Below are positions 36,025 through 44,806 of a DNA stretch of 64,000 nucleotides, in pieces (positions within the stretch are counted from its first letter, which is position 1; every line of letters begins with the position of its first letter). The DNA lies in assembly GCF_000238315.3 (NCBI RefSeq), contig NZ_CP011924.1, positions 2,733,501 through 2,797,500 of the forward strand, in the 5' to 3' direction. The position numbers and the translations under genes were made by a program. This DNA is from Pseudoalteromonas piscicida (GTDB lineage Bacteria; Pseudomonadota; Gammaproteobacteria; Enterobacterales; Alteromonadaceae). A model generated the notes under the pieces. The model worked only from the letters and a program-made list of their open reading frames with translations, was not told where the DNA came from and made no database searches.

Positions 36025-37998
36025 ATGCGCTATGAGATTGCAGCCATTCGGTTTGATACGGTTAATCGAACGCTGACAAGTAGCACAGACTCCATCAGAC
36101 TTGAGCCTAAGCCATACTTATTGCTACAAACCTTAATTGCTGCAAATGGTAATGTTGTTTCGCGCGATAAACTCATTGCAGAAGTGTGGCGAGGTCGCGT
36201 AGTCACAGAAAGCGCAATCAATAAAGCCGTGTCGACGTTGCGCCAGTATATGAATAAATTAGATGGTAAAACTGAGTATATAGAGACTATCCCTACCCTT
36301 GGATACCGACTGATTCCCGCGGTCACAAGTCATACTCCGGCAACAATAAATAAGACCAGCTCCCAGATCGCGCCACTTTTAGGTGTTTCTCTACTTATTA
36401 CCAGCGTATGTGCATTTATTGCCTATCAGCTCATGCAGCCAGCGCACAATAACGAACCACTCCTACCACAAAAATTAACGGGCCAGAGCGGTATTGAGCT
36501 GCAGTTAAGTAGCGTGCCAAAATATAAAAGCTTTAGTTACCTGCATCCTACCGACACTCAGCAGTCGGAGCTGTGGCTCAATCACAACGAGCAACATAGA
36601 AAGCTGTTTTCAGGCAACATCAGCGCACAAGCCTTAAGCTCAGACGCCAAACACATCGCCTATATTGACGATGATAATGGCTGTACCGTGAAACAGTTTG
36701 ATATCACGCAGGCACAGCACACTACGCTATTTTATTGCCAGCCTATCGAAAACATTAAACTAATATGGGGCGCAAATCCGCACGAAATCATTTATCGAAA
36801 ACGCACAAATATACATAGTGGATACGGCCTTTACCGTTTCGATTCGAATACAAAGCAACATATTCAGCTAACGCTTCCTCCAATCTCAGGAAACCTTAGA
36901 GGCGATCATCTATTTAGTTTATCCACAACTAAAGACCAACTCGCCGCCGCACGCTATCTTGGAGAAGATAAGCACGAACTGACGGTGTACGATTACCCAA
37001 GCATGTCAGTAAAGAGCACCGTTAAGTTACCTTATAATCTCACGGCACTAACTTGGTCTGCCAGCGGACAATCTATTTACTTTAGCGCAGGCAGTAGCGT
37101 TTATCGCGCTGATATAAAATCGAGTAAAGCAGAACTGCTTCACAAGCTCACAGCACCAATCGAAAGCCTAGTATTACAAGATAGCAATGAGACCCTGCTC
37201 TTTAACCAATATAAGTTAACTAGCCTAATTCACCTTTTCGACGCATCGGATCAAACCTTTTCACCACTTGTTGATAATCAGGCATTGAATCGCTTACCTC
37301 GCGCAAATCAAATGCCGCGAGTTTGGTATATTTCGGATCACGGCGCGCATTCCGCTTTATGGTCTATCGACACTGAAACACAACAACACACTCAAGTTGA
37401 CTTGCCTCACATATTTAATTTTCAGCGCTTTCAACTTAACCACGATGCCTCAACAATACTGTATGAATATCAAGACGCTATTTACCAGTTTGCTATCAAC
37501 AGCCAAAAAACAACACAACTTATAAGTCCTGAGCTTAAGCCTTACGTTGCCAATTACAGCCAAGATAACAACGAAATCATTTACAGCAGTGAACGCTCTG
37601 GTAGTTGGCAGTTATGGTCTCTAAATCTAATAACAAACCAACATCAGCAACTTACAACACAAGGTGGCTACAGCGGCTACAAGCTTAATAATGTGTTGTA
37701 TTTTACCAAGTTTACACAACCCGGAATTTGGCAACTGGAAGACGGGCTAGAGTCTGTAGTTGTGACGGATGTACCAGTGAGAAATTGGTTGAATTGGCGA
37801 CTCAGAGATAATGCGCTTTACTATGAAAAAGACAAAAGTATTTGGCGATTTGACCTGAAGACTAAACAAGAAAAGTTGTATTTCACCCCGCCACAACGAT
37901 TTATTGGACAGTTTGATATATTGCAAAATGGCGATGTGATTTTCAGTGAGCTGAAGCAACCAAGTGGTGAGCTTTGGCAATTAACCGTAAAAAATTAA
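36025..37998 (+). CDS. Membrane-bound ToxR/CadC-like transcriptional regulator with beta-propeller sensor
   Basis: This 657-residue protein has an N-terminal OmpR/PhoB-type winged helix, residues 1-100 (LEPKPYLLLQTLIAANGNVV, then ETIPTLGYRLIP). One membrane helix follows at about 113-135 (PLLGVSLLITSVCAFIAYQL), then a periplasmic region with WD40/TolB-like repeats (NNEIIYSSERSGSWQLWSLN). It would bind DNA from the membrane in response to an outside signal, like CadC. It starts 131 bases from the divergent hydrolase lipoprotein gene, its most likely target. A bidirectional terminator follows. Confidence 0.85.
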   Translation: MRYEIAAIRFDTVNRTLTSSTDSIRLEPKPYLLLQTLIAANGNVVSRDKLIAEVWRGRVVTESAINKAVSTLRQYMNKLDGKTEYIETIPTLGYRLIPAVTSHTPATINKTSSQIAPLLGVSLLITSVCAFIAYQLMQPAHNNEPLLPQKLTGQSGIELQLSSVPKYKSFSYLHPTDTQQSELWLNHNEQHRKLFSGNISAQALSSDAKHIAYIDDDNGCTVKQFDITQAQHTTLFYCQPIENIKLIWGANPHEIIYRKRTNIHSGYGLYRFDSNTKQHIQLTLPPISGNLRGDHLFSLSTTKDQLAAARYLGEDKHELTVYDYPSMSVKSTVKLPYNLTALTWSASGQSIYFSAGSSVYRADIKSSKAELLHKLTAPIESLVLQDSNETLLFNQYKLTSLIHLFDASDQTFSPLVDNQALNRLPRANQMPRVWYISDHGAHSALWSIDTETQQHTQVDLPHIFNFQRFQLNHDASTILYEYQDAIYQFAINSQKTTQLISPELKPYVANYSQDNNEIIYSSERSGSWQLWSLNLITNQHQQLTTQGGYSGYKLNNVLYFTKFTQPGIWQLEDGLESVVVTDVPVRNWLNWRLRDNALYYEKDKSIWRFDLKTKQEKLYFTPPQRFIGQFDILQNGDVIFSELKQPSGELWQLTVKN

Positions 37999-38009
37999 AG
38001 TACAAAAAC

Positions 38010-38037
38010 AAAAAACCCAGCCGAGGCTGGGTTTTTA
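38010..38037. terminator. Bidirectional terminator between the regulator gene and rpmG
   Basis: AAAAACCCAGCC, GAG loop, GGCTGGGTTTTT. The A and T runs on both sides let it serve both the plus-strand regulator and the minus-strand rpmB-rpmG operon. Confidence 0.9.
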
Positions 38038-38054
38038 TTGATTCTTGAAACGAA

Positions 38055-38210
38055 TTACTTGATTTTCGCTTCTTTGAAGATCACGTGTTTACGAACCTTA
38101 GGGTCGAACTTTTTGATCTCCATTTTTTCAGGCATGTTACGCTTGTTCTTGTCGGTAGTGTAGAAATAACCAGTACCAGCAGTTGAAACTAAACGGATCT
38201 TATCACGCAT
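38055..38210 (-). CDS. rpmG: 50S ribosomal protein L33
   Basis: This 51-residue protein ([19 protein letters not shown], ending VIFKEAKIK) is the standard L33, second gene of the rpmB-rpmG operon and 11 bases after rpmB. The zinc-binding cysteines of the C-plus form are absent, so this is the zinc-independent type. Confidence 0.96.
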   Translation of the reverse strand: MRDKIRLVSTAGTGYFYTTDKNKRNMPEKMEIKKFDPKVRKHVIFKEAKIK

Positions 38211-38221
38211 GATTCAGCTCC

Positions 38222-38458
38222 TTAAACTTTTTCGCCGCGAGCACGGATATCTACTAATACCGCGTCGATGCCTTTTTTATCGATAATACGCATACCTTTA
38301 GTAGTAGTGCGTAGAGAAACGAAACGCTTTTCGCTTTCAACCCAAAAACGGTGTGTTTGTAGGTTAGGTAGGAAGCGACGCTTAGTAGCGTTGCGCGCGT
38401 GCGAACGGTGGTTACCAACCACTGGGCGCTTACCTGTAACTTGACAGACTTTAGACAT
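38222..38458 (-). CDS. rpmB: 50S ribosomal protein L28
   Basis: This 78-residue protein ([36 protein letters not shown]) is the standard gammaproteobacterial L28. It heads the rpmB-rpmG operon and lies in the conserved neighbourhood with radC, coaBC and slmA. Confidence 0.97.
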   Translation of the reverse strand: MSKVCQVTGKRPVVGNHRSHARNATKRRFLPNLQTHRFWVESEKRFVSLRTTTKGMRIIDKKGIDAVLVDIRARGEKV

Positions 38459-38917
38459 GTCTATGTATCTCCAATAACTTCGCTCGAGCTTAATTTTCCC
38501 TTAAAGGCCTTTTAACTGCGTGCCCTAGGTAAAATCAAAGGGCGCTCTTTATACAGTATCTACAGGCAGAGATCAAGGATCTGATCCTACTGAAATCAGC
38601 TCATGGGTAAATTTGATAGCGGCCAATTATAATGATCCGAAGCCCACTAGGAAAGTAAAAACTGCATTTAAATTGAACTAATTTATAAAATTTATACAAA
38701 TATGCTGATTTAACGAGCAAATTTCTTTTTTGGCCCTTTCTACATCGTAATTTTCACTGTTTAATTTTCGTGCTTATGCGTATATTTGGGCAGCAATACT
38801 CCACCAGCTACCTCACACTTCGAGTAAAAGTTGAGTGATCAAGCTCCATTCCATTTTGCTCAGTTCGAAAGGACAGCTTGAGAAAGCAAAACCCACCTGA
38901 TAAAACAGCAACTCAGC
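38459..38917 (-). promoter_or_regulatory. rpmB upstream region with a candidate -10 box; no gene
   Basis: This 459-base stretch is non-coding. On the minus strand TATAAT lies at about 38626-38631 (context GATCATTATAATTGG), about 170 bases before rpmB, a plausible promoter for the ribosomal operon, though its -35 box is weak. The remainder is AT-rich and shows no further pattern I can name. Confidence 0.35.
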
Positions 38918-39592
38918 TTAAATCAGTCCTCGTTCGGCAAACGAAATACAATGACTTCCGGCAACGATTAAATGGTCAAGTACATTAATATCAACTAGTG
39001 CCAAGCCTTGCTGCAATTTTTTCGTAATGAGTTTATCCGCTTCGCTGGGCTCTGCCACGCCCGATGGATGGTTATGGGCAAAAATCACAGCTGCACTATG
39101 GTATTTGAGTGCCGCCTTTACTACTTCTCTTGGATAAACCGAAGCTGCGTTAATTGTGCCGTGAAACAACACTTCATCTTTTATCAAGCGATTTTGGTTG
39201 TCTAGATACAGCACCATAAACACTTCATGCCCAAGCCCCCGTAGTTGAGCACTCAAATAGTCACGTACCGCTGTCGGGTTTTGAAATACCGTTTCTCTTA
39301 AGCACTCTTCTTTTAGATAACGCCGGCTTAGCTCCAAAACGGCCTGTAACTGAGTGTATTTGGCAACGCCTAAGCCTTTTAACGCTGAAAACTCTTCTAA
39401 CGAGGCATTGAATAAACGCTGTAACGTTTGCTGTTCTTGCAACAAGGATTCGGCAAGCTCTATGGCATTTAATCCTTTGATCCCTGTGCGTAAAAAGATA
39501 GCCAATAACTCGGCATTAGATAACGCCTCAGGGCCGTGCTCTATTAACCTTTCTCTTGGCCGTGCGGATTTGGGTAAGGCTGATATTTGCAT
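38918..39592 (-). CDS. radC: RadC family (JAB1/MPN-type) protein
   Basis: This 224-residue protein has an N-terminal helix-hairpin-helix region (FSALKGLGVAKYTQLQAVLE) and the RadC JAMM metalloprotease-like motif in FAHNHPSGVAEPSEAD. Despite the historical name its biochemical role in repair is unproven. It is divergent from coaBC by 128 bases, as in enterobacteria. Confidence 0.95.
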   Translation of the reverse strand: MQISALPKSARPRERLIEHGPEALSNAELLAIFLRTGIKGLNAIELAESLLQEQQTLQRLFNASLEEFSALKGLGVAKYTQLQAVLELSRRYLKEECLRETVFQNPTAVRDYLSAQLRGLGHEVFMVLYLDNQNRLIKDEVLFHGTINAASVYPREVVKAALKYHSAAVIFAHNHPSGVAEPSEADKLITKKLQQGLALVDINVLDHLIVAGSHCISFAERGLI

Positions 39593-39720
39593 CCTACTAT
39601 TCCTTATATTTGTATGTCTCCTTGACTAAATTAAGCTTAGCGGGTGATCACGATTATTCAAAAGCAAACACAGACTGTGATATCTTTAGTTTATTGATAC
39701 TGTGATCGTATAAAACAAAC

Positions 39721-40917
39721 ATGCAAAGAAATAAACGCCTCTTACTTGGGATCAGCGGTGGTATCGCTGCTTACAAATGCGCAGAACTTGTTCGCCGCCT
39801 AAAAGAACAGCAAATAGATGTCAAAGTGGTGATGACTGAGTCTGCCAAGCACTTTATCACGCCACTGACAATGCAGGCGGTCTCTGGTGAAATCGTTTCT
39901 GACTCTTTGCTTGACCCACAAGCAGAAGCATCAATGGGCCATATCGAATTTGCAAAATGGGCAGATCTAGTGCTGGTTGCTCCTGCGACCTCGAATATCC
40001 TCGCCAAAATGGCGGCGGGTATTGCGGATGATTTACTGACCACATTACTACTCGCAACACCCGCGCCTGTTGCCGTAGCGCCGGCAATGAATCAACAGAT
40101 GTATGCACATCTATCGACTCAAGCAAACCTTAACACCCTAGCTTCACGCCATGTCCAAATCTGGGGACCTGGTAAAGGTGAGCAAGCCTGCGGAGATGTA
40201 GGCGCAGGACGCATGCTTGAACCTCACGAGTTGGTACAACTGTGTTTAGCTGCACTTCGCCCTACTGAGCAAGTATTAGCAGGAAAAACGGTAACTATCA
40301 CCGCAGGACCGACACGCGAAGCATTAGATCCAGTGCGTTTTATTACTAATCACAGTTCAGGAAAAATGGGCTTTAGCCTTGCTGAAGCGGCAAAAGCCTT
40401 AGGTGCAACCGTAAATCTGATCGCAGGTCCGGTTTCACTAAATACCCCCACTGGAATTACTCGAGTTGATGTAGAAAGTGCTGAGCAGATGCAACAAGCT
40501 GCACTCGAATATGCCGTACAATCGGATATTTTTATCGGCTGTGCTGCGGTCGCTGATTACCGTGCAGCCACCGTTGCCGAGCAAAAGATTAAAAAGCAAG
40601 GCGATGAAATCACACTTACACTGGTCAAAAACCCCGATATTATCGCCACTGTCGCTGCACTAAAACAGTCTCGTCCTTATACCGTTGGCTTTGCCGCTGA
40701 GACGCAGAATGTCGCCGAATATGCGCAAGGAAAATTAGTAAATAAAGGGCTGGATATGATCTGTGCGAATGATGTGTCGGATAGTACAGGTGGTTTTAAC
40801 TCTGATAACAATACATTGACCCTATATTGGAAAAAAGACCGACTTGAACTCCCTCACTCTAGCAAAAAAGAGTTAGCACTCACTGTCATGCAAGCTATTG
40901 CCGAAAAGATAAAATAA
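39721..40917 (+). CDS. coaBC: Bifunctional phosphopantothenoylcysteine decarboxylase / phosphopantothenate-cysteine ligase
   Basis: This 398-residue enzyme has an N-terminal CoaC flavoprotein domain: [19 protein letters not shown], the active His in [20 protein letters not shown], and the clamp motif [10 protein letters not shown]. The C-terminal CoaB domain has [20 protein letters not shown]. It adds cysteine to phosphopantothenate with CTP and decarboxylates the product in coenzyme A synthesis. The normally adjacent dut gene is not between it and slmA. Confidence 0.96.
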   Translation: MQRNKRLLLGISGGIAAYKCAELVRRLKEQQIDVKVVMTESAKHFITPLTMQAVSGEIVSDSLLDPQAEASMGHIEFAKWADLVLVAPATSNILAKMAAGIADDLLTTLLLATPAPVAVAPAMNQQMYAHLSTQANLNTLASRHVQIWGPGKGEQACGDVGAGRMLEPHELVQLCLAALRPTEQVLAGKTVTITAGPTREALDPVRFITNHSSGKMGFSLAEAAKALGATVNLIAGPVSLNTPTGITRVDVESAEQMQQAALEYAVQSDIFIGCAAVADYRAATVAEQKIKKQGDEITLTLVKNPDIIATVAALKQSRPYTVGFAAETQNVAEYAQGKLVNKGLDMICANDVSDSTGGFNSDNNTLTLYWKKDRLELPHSSKKELALTVMQAIAEKIK

Positions 40918-40962
40918 CCTTCATGTAAAAGACTGGAAAGAAACTGAATAAAACATTAACAT

Positions 40963-40996
40963 GATACCCCGATAACGTGTAAACGAGTCGGGGTTT
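40963..40996 (+). terminator. Terminator between coaBC and slmA
   Basis: ACCCCGA, a 15-base loop, then TCGGGGT and a short T run form a stem 45 bases after coaBC. It would separate coaBC transcription from slmA, with the T tract short. Confidence 0.6.
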
Positions 40997-41074
40997 GCAC
41001 TTCTGCGCATCACTCTCTGTGCTTAATAAACCCGGCAAAAACAATATAACAATTAGAAAAATAAGGGAAATTTC

Positions 41075-41662
41075 ATGCCAGCGACAAAACGTAGTAATCG
41101 CAAAGAGCAAATTCTTCAATCACTCGCACAAATGCTGGAAACCAGCCCGGGACAGCGTATCACCACAGCTAAACTCGCTGCTGAAGTCGGGGTTTCAGAA
41201 GCTGCGCTTTACCGCCACTTTCCAAGTAAAGCGAGAATGTTTGAGGGGCTTATTGAGTTCATCGAAGATACGTTGCTGTCACGCATTAATTTAATCCTAG
41301 AAAACGAAAAAGAAACTCGTAACCGGATCTACAACATTCTTACTCTACTCCTAGCGTTTGCAGAGAAAAATCCTGGGATCACGCGTATTTTAACGGGTGA
41401 TGCACTACAAGGTGAGCAAGAACGTTTACGTGAACGAGTGCAAAGCTTATTTGAAAAGCTTGAGACACAATTCAAACAAGTATTAAGAGAGCGTAAATTG
41501 AGAGAAGGTAAGGCGTTCACGAGTGAAGAAAGTGTTCTGGCTAACCTATTCTTAGCTTTTGTTGAGGGTAAGATGAACCAGTTTGTCAGAAGTGACTTTA
41601 AAGCAAAACCAACCGCGCAATTCGATAAACAGTGGGTTGAGCTTGAGAAAATCTGGCTTTAA
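41075..41662 (+). CDS. slmA: Nucleoid occlusion factor SlmA
   Basis: This 195-residue TetR-fold protein has a helix-turn-helix in [20 protein letters not shown] and the SlmA body ([35 protein letters not shown]). Bound to its DNA sites it blocks FtsZ ring assembly over the nucleoid. Position after coaBC is conserved. AGGGAAA precedes the ATG. Confidence 0.96.
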   Translation: MPATKRSNRKEQILQSLAQMLETSPGQRITTAKLAAEVGVSEAALYRHFPSKARMFEGLIEFIEDTLLSRINLILENEKETRNRIYNILTLLLAFAEKNPGITRILTGDALQGEQERLRERVQSLFEKLETQFKQVLRERKLREGKAFTSEESVLANLFLAFVEGKMNQFVRSDFKAKPTAQFDKQWVELEKIWL

Positions 41663-41768
41663 GCACCTGCGGCTAGCCGCTTAAATACATCCGCACACCG
41701 CAGAGCATTTTAGTTTCACTGTTAAAAGTGATAAAAACGTCATAAATACATACTAAAATGCTCTAAAC

Positions 41769-44540
41769 ATGACTCTAAAACTCACTCTCTTAAGCGCAGC
41801 ACTTTTTAGTGTAAGCAGCTTAGCAGCTAAACCCAGCCTTGAATTTAAAGATGTTTTTGATTTTCGTTACCCTCAGGGTACGGTGATCTCCGAACAAGGC
41901 ACATTCCTCGGCCTAAGTGCAAAGCCTTATCGTGGTGACAGCGAAGGCCAAGTGTATTCTCTCAATAATAAAGCACTGATTGCATCGGTTCCCCGTGGCA
42001 CGAACCCAGTTATCAATAAAAGTGGTCAATGGGTTGGCTTTACCCAACGCCCTACCCTACTTGAAAAAGAAACGGCAGATAAAAAGAAGAAGAAAACACT
42101 AAAAAACAACTTAGTGTTGGTGAACACCACAACCAAGGCCCAGCAAACCTTTAACTCGGTTAAAGATTATCAACTTTCAGACGATGGCCAATGGCTGGTG
42201 TACCGTGAGGATGCAAAAAAAGGCGACAACAAATCAGACGCAAAAGCGAATACTGACAAGCAAACTGATGAACTCAAAATCAGTGCAGATAAAGGCGATG
42301 ACACCTTAACACTTGTGGTGCTGAATCTTTCCAACAATGAAAGCACTCGCTATGACGACATCGCAGCATACAAAGTGGCGCCAAGTAGTAACGCTATCTT
42401 GGTCAATCAGCAAAGCGAAGACGGCAGTAAAAACCGTGTTGCCGTTATTGACTTAGCAAGCAATCAAATCACAAGTCTTATTGATGAGCCCGGTGTGACT
42501 TTAGGAGACATTGCTTGGCAACCCAATTCTCAACATGTCGCTTTTTATTTAGGTAATTATGTCAACGATGACAAGCGCCGCCGCGACTACCAACTCAAAT
42601 TATGGTCTCCAACAAGCAATAAAATAACCGACATCCACAACCCAAGCGGTTGGTTTTCAGGCAAGACAGCATCAATCAAATGGTCTGAAGATGGCTCACG
42701 ACTGTTTTTTGAAAATCGTCCACAGCTTGAAGCAAAAGCCAAAGTGCTTAAATACACAGATGAAAGCTCACTTTATGATTACGATACCATTCGCCAGCAA
42801 AAAGGCTTAAAAGTTTGGCACAATGCCGATCCTGAAATCAAAACTCGAGAAATAAAAACATGGAATGAAAGCCGTCGAGATCAACATTATCAAGCGGTTT
42901 ATCATATTAATGGCGAGCATGTAGTACAGCTTGAAAACCTTCAAGTGCCTTCTATTTCACTGCACACAAACGCAAATTTTGTGCTGGGCAGCGACGATAC
43001 ACCCTACCTAAAGCAGATTATGTACAAGGGCTTTTATCGCGACTACTACAGCGTTGATATCAGCAGCGGTGATAAACAACTCATTGTTAAAGAAAGCTCA
43101 AATCGCCCTACTGTCGCGCCTGATGGTAAACATGCGGCCTATTTCGACGGTGAACAAGTCTGGTTGAAATCGTTATCCACTCAACAGCTTACCCCAGTAA
43201 GCAAAGCGGTTAAAAACGCACTATTTGCTGATGATAAACATGATAAACCAGAACCAAACGAAGGGTTTGGATTTGCTGGTTGGCAGCTCGATGGTTCGAC
43301 GCTCTACGCCTACAGTAAATATGATATTTGGGCATTTGATACCAAAACGGCAAAAGCAACTCGCCTAACTGATGGCTATAAGACCCAAACGCAATATCGT
43401 ATTGAGTATAAAGATAAGGACAAACTAGGTTTTAACCCGGACGATACCTTACTGTTAAGTGCGCACAACCTCGAAAATAAACAAACGCATATTGCTACGC
43501 TTTCTCTACAAGATAACAAGTTGCAAACTGTTTTGTCTGGCGAAGCTAAATATGGCGTAGTGAAAAAAGCCAAAGAGGTGGACACTTATATTTTCACAAG
43601 ACAGTCTTATCAAGAGTTTCCTGATTATTGGGTCTCAGATGGCAGCTTTAATAACCCGACAAAACTCACAGATTTAAACCCACAGCAGCAGACATTTGCT
43701 TGGGGCCAAAAACCTGAACTTGTGAAGTACAAAGGCTACGATGGCGAAGATCTTCAAGGCGTGTTAATCAAACCTGCTGATTATAACGCTGGTGATAAAG
43801 TGCCAGTGGTGATTTACTTCTACCGCTATATGAGCCAGCGCATGTATGACTTCCCGAAAATGGAGCTAAATCACAGACCAAACCTGCCAATGTATACCTC
43901 AAACGGTTATGCGATATTCTTGCCTGATATTCGTTTTGAAATCGGTCACCCTGGGCGCTCTTCAACACAAACCATGATCAATGCAGCACAGGCGCTGATT
44001 GATACAGGTGTTGCGGATCCGGATAAAATTGGCTTACAAGGCCACTCTTGGGCTGGTTACCAAAGTGCATTTATGATCACACAGACAGATATGTTTAAAG
44101 CGGTTGTGTCTGGCGCGCCAGTATCTAATATGACCTCAGCGTTCAGTGGGATCCGTTTAGAATCAGGTCTTGCAAGACAGTTCCAGTACGAAACAGGCCA
44201 AAGCCGTATCGGTAAACCGCTAACAGAAGCGCCTGAATTATATATAGAAAACTCTCCAGTGTTTTACGCAGATAAAGTAAAAACGCCGATTTTGATCATG
44301 TTTGGCGATAACGACGGAGCTGTACCTTGGCAAGAAGGTATTCAATATTACTTAGCCTTAAGAAGACATGATAAAGATGCTATTTTCTTGCAATACGAAG
44401 GTGAACCGCACCATCTGAAAAAGCTGCCAAATCAGCTAGATTATTCAATTCGTATGAAAGAATACTTTGATTATCATCTGAAAGGATTGCCACCAGCAGA
44501 GTGGATTCAATCCGGTGAAGCATTTATCACTGAAGAGTAA
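41769..44540 (+). CDS. Exported S9-family (prolyl oligopeptidase-like) peptidase
   Basis: This 923-residue protein has a signal peptide of about 20 residues (LLSAALFSVSSLAAK), a long N-terminal beta-propeller with a lysine-rich insertion (ADKKKKKTLKNN), and a C-terminal alpha/beta hydrolase domain. The nucleophile Ser is in GHSWAGYQSAFM, Asp in FGDNDGAVPW and His in GEPHHLKKL. It should cleave peptides in the periplasm or outside. It is a single gene followed by a strong terminator. Confidence 0.9.
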   Translation: MTLKLTLLSAALFSVSSLAAKPSLEFKDVFDFRYPQGTVISEQGTFLGLSAKPYRGDSEGQVYSLNNKALIASVPRGTNPVINKSGQWVGFTQRPTLLEKETADKKKKKTLKNNLVLVNTTTKAQQTFNSVKDYQLSDDGQWLVYREDAKKGDNKSDAKANTDKQTDELKISADKGDDTLTLVVLNLSNNESTRYDDIAAYKVAPSSNAILVNQQSEDGSKNRVAVIDLASNQITSLIDEPGVTLGDIAWQPNSQHVAFYLGNYVNDDKRRRDYQLKLWSPTSNKITDIHNPSGWFSGKTASIKWSEDGSRLFFENRPQLEAKAKVLKYTDESSLYDYDTIRQQKGLKVWHNADPEIKTREIKTWNESRRDQHYQAVYHINGEHVVQLENLQVPSISLHTNANFVLGSDDTPYLKQIMYKGFYRDYYSVDISSGDKQLIVKESSNRPTVAPDGKHAAYFDGEQVWLKSLSTQQLTPVSKAVKNALFADDKHDKPEPNEGFGFAGWQLDGSTLYAYSKYDIWAFDTKTAKATRLTDGYKTQTQYRIEYKDKDKLGFNPDDTLLLSAHNLENKQTHIATLSLQDNKLQTVLSGEAKYGVVKKAKEVDTYIFTRQSYQEFPDYWVSDGSFNNPTKLTDLNPQQQTFAWGQKPELVKYKGYDGEDLQGVLIKPADYNAGDKVPVVIYFYRYMSQRMYDFPKMELNHRPNLPMYTSNGYAIFLPDIRFEIGHPGRSSTQTMINAAQALIDTGVADPDKIGLQGHSWAGYQSAFMITQTDMFKAVVSGAPVSNMTSAFSGIRLESGLARQFQYETGQSRIGKPLTEAPELYIENSPVFYADKVKTPILIMFGDNDGAVPWQEGIQYYLALRRHDKDAIFLQYEGEPHHLKKLPNQLDYSIRMKEYFDYHLKGLPPAEWIQSGEAFITEE

Positions 44541-44563
44541 TCAACTCCACAGGTATTCATCAT

Positions 44564-44592
44564 CAAGGACACCATCGCGGTGTCCTTTTTTT
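44564..44592 (+). terminator. Rho-independent terminator of the S9 peptidase gene
   Basis: AAGGACACC, five-base loop, GGTGTCCTT and a run of T, 24 bases after the stop. Confidence 0.9.
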
Positions 44593-44806
44593 GGCAACAA
44601 ATTACTCATTCCTTTGTTTTACTTTTATCTAGAAATGTTTTGTTTCAACTTTCATCCGTATAATTTCGTTATAAAAAAGCTCATATCTCCATTACATTTG
44701 ACGGTTTTACAAACGAACCATTGAACTTTCAGTAGATGCGTTGTAAGTTCTATGTTGCAGGAACATTTTCCTACTCTGCTAATAAATAAATAAATAAGGA
44801 AATAAG

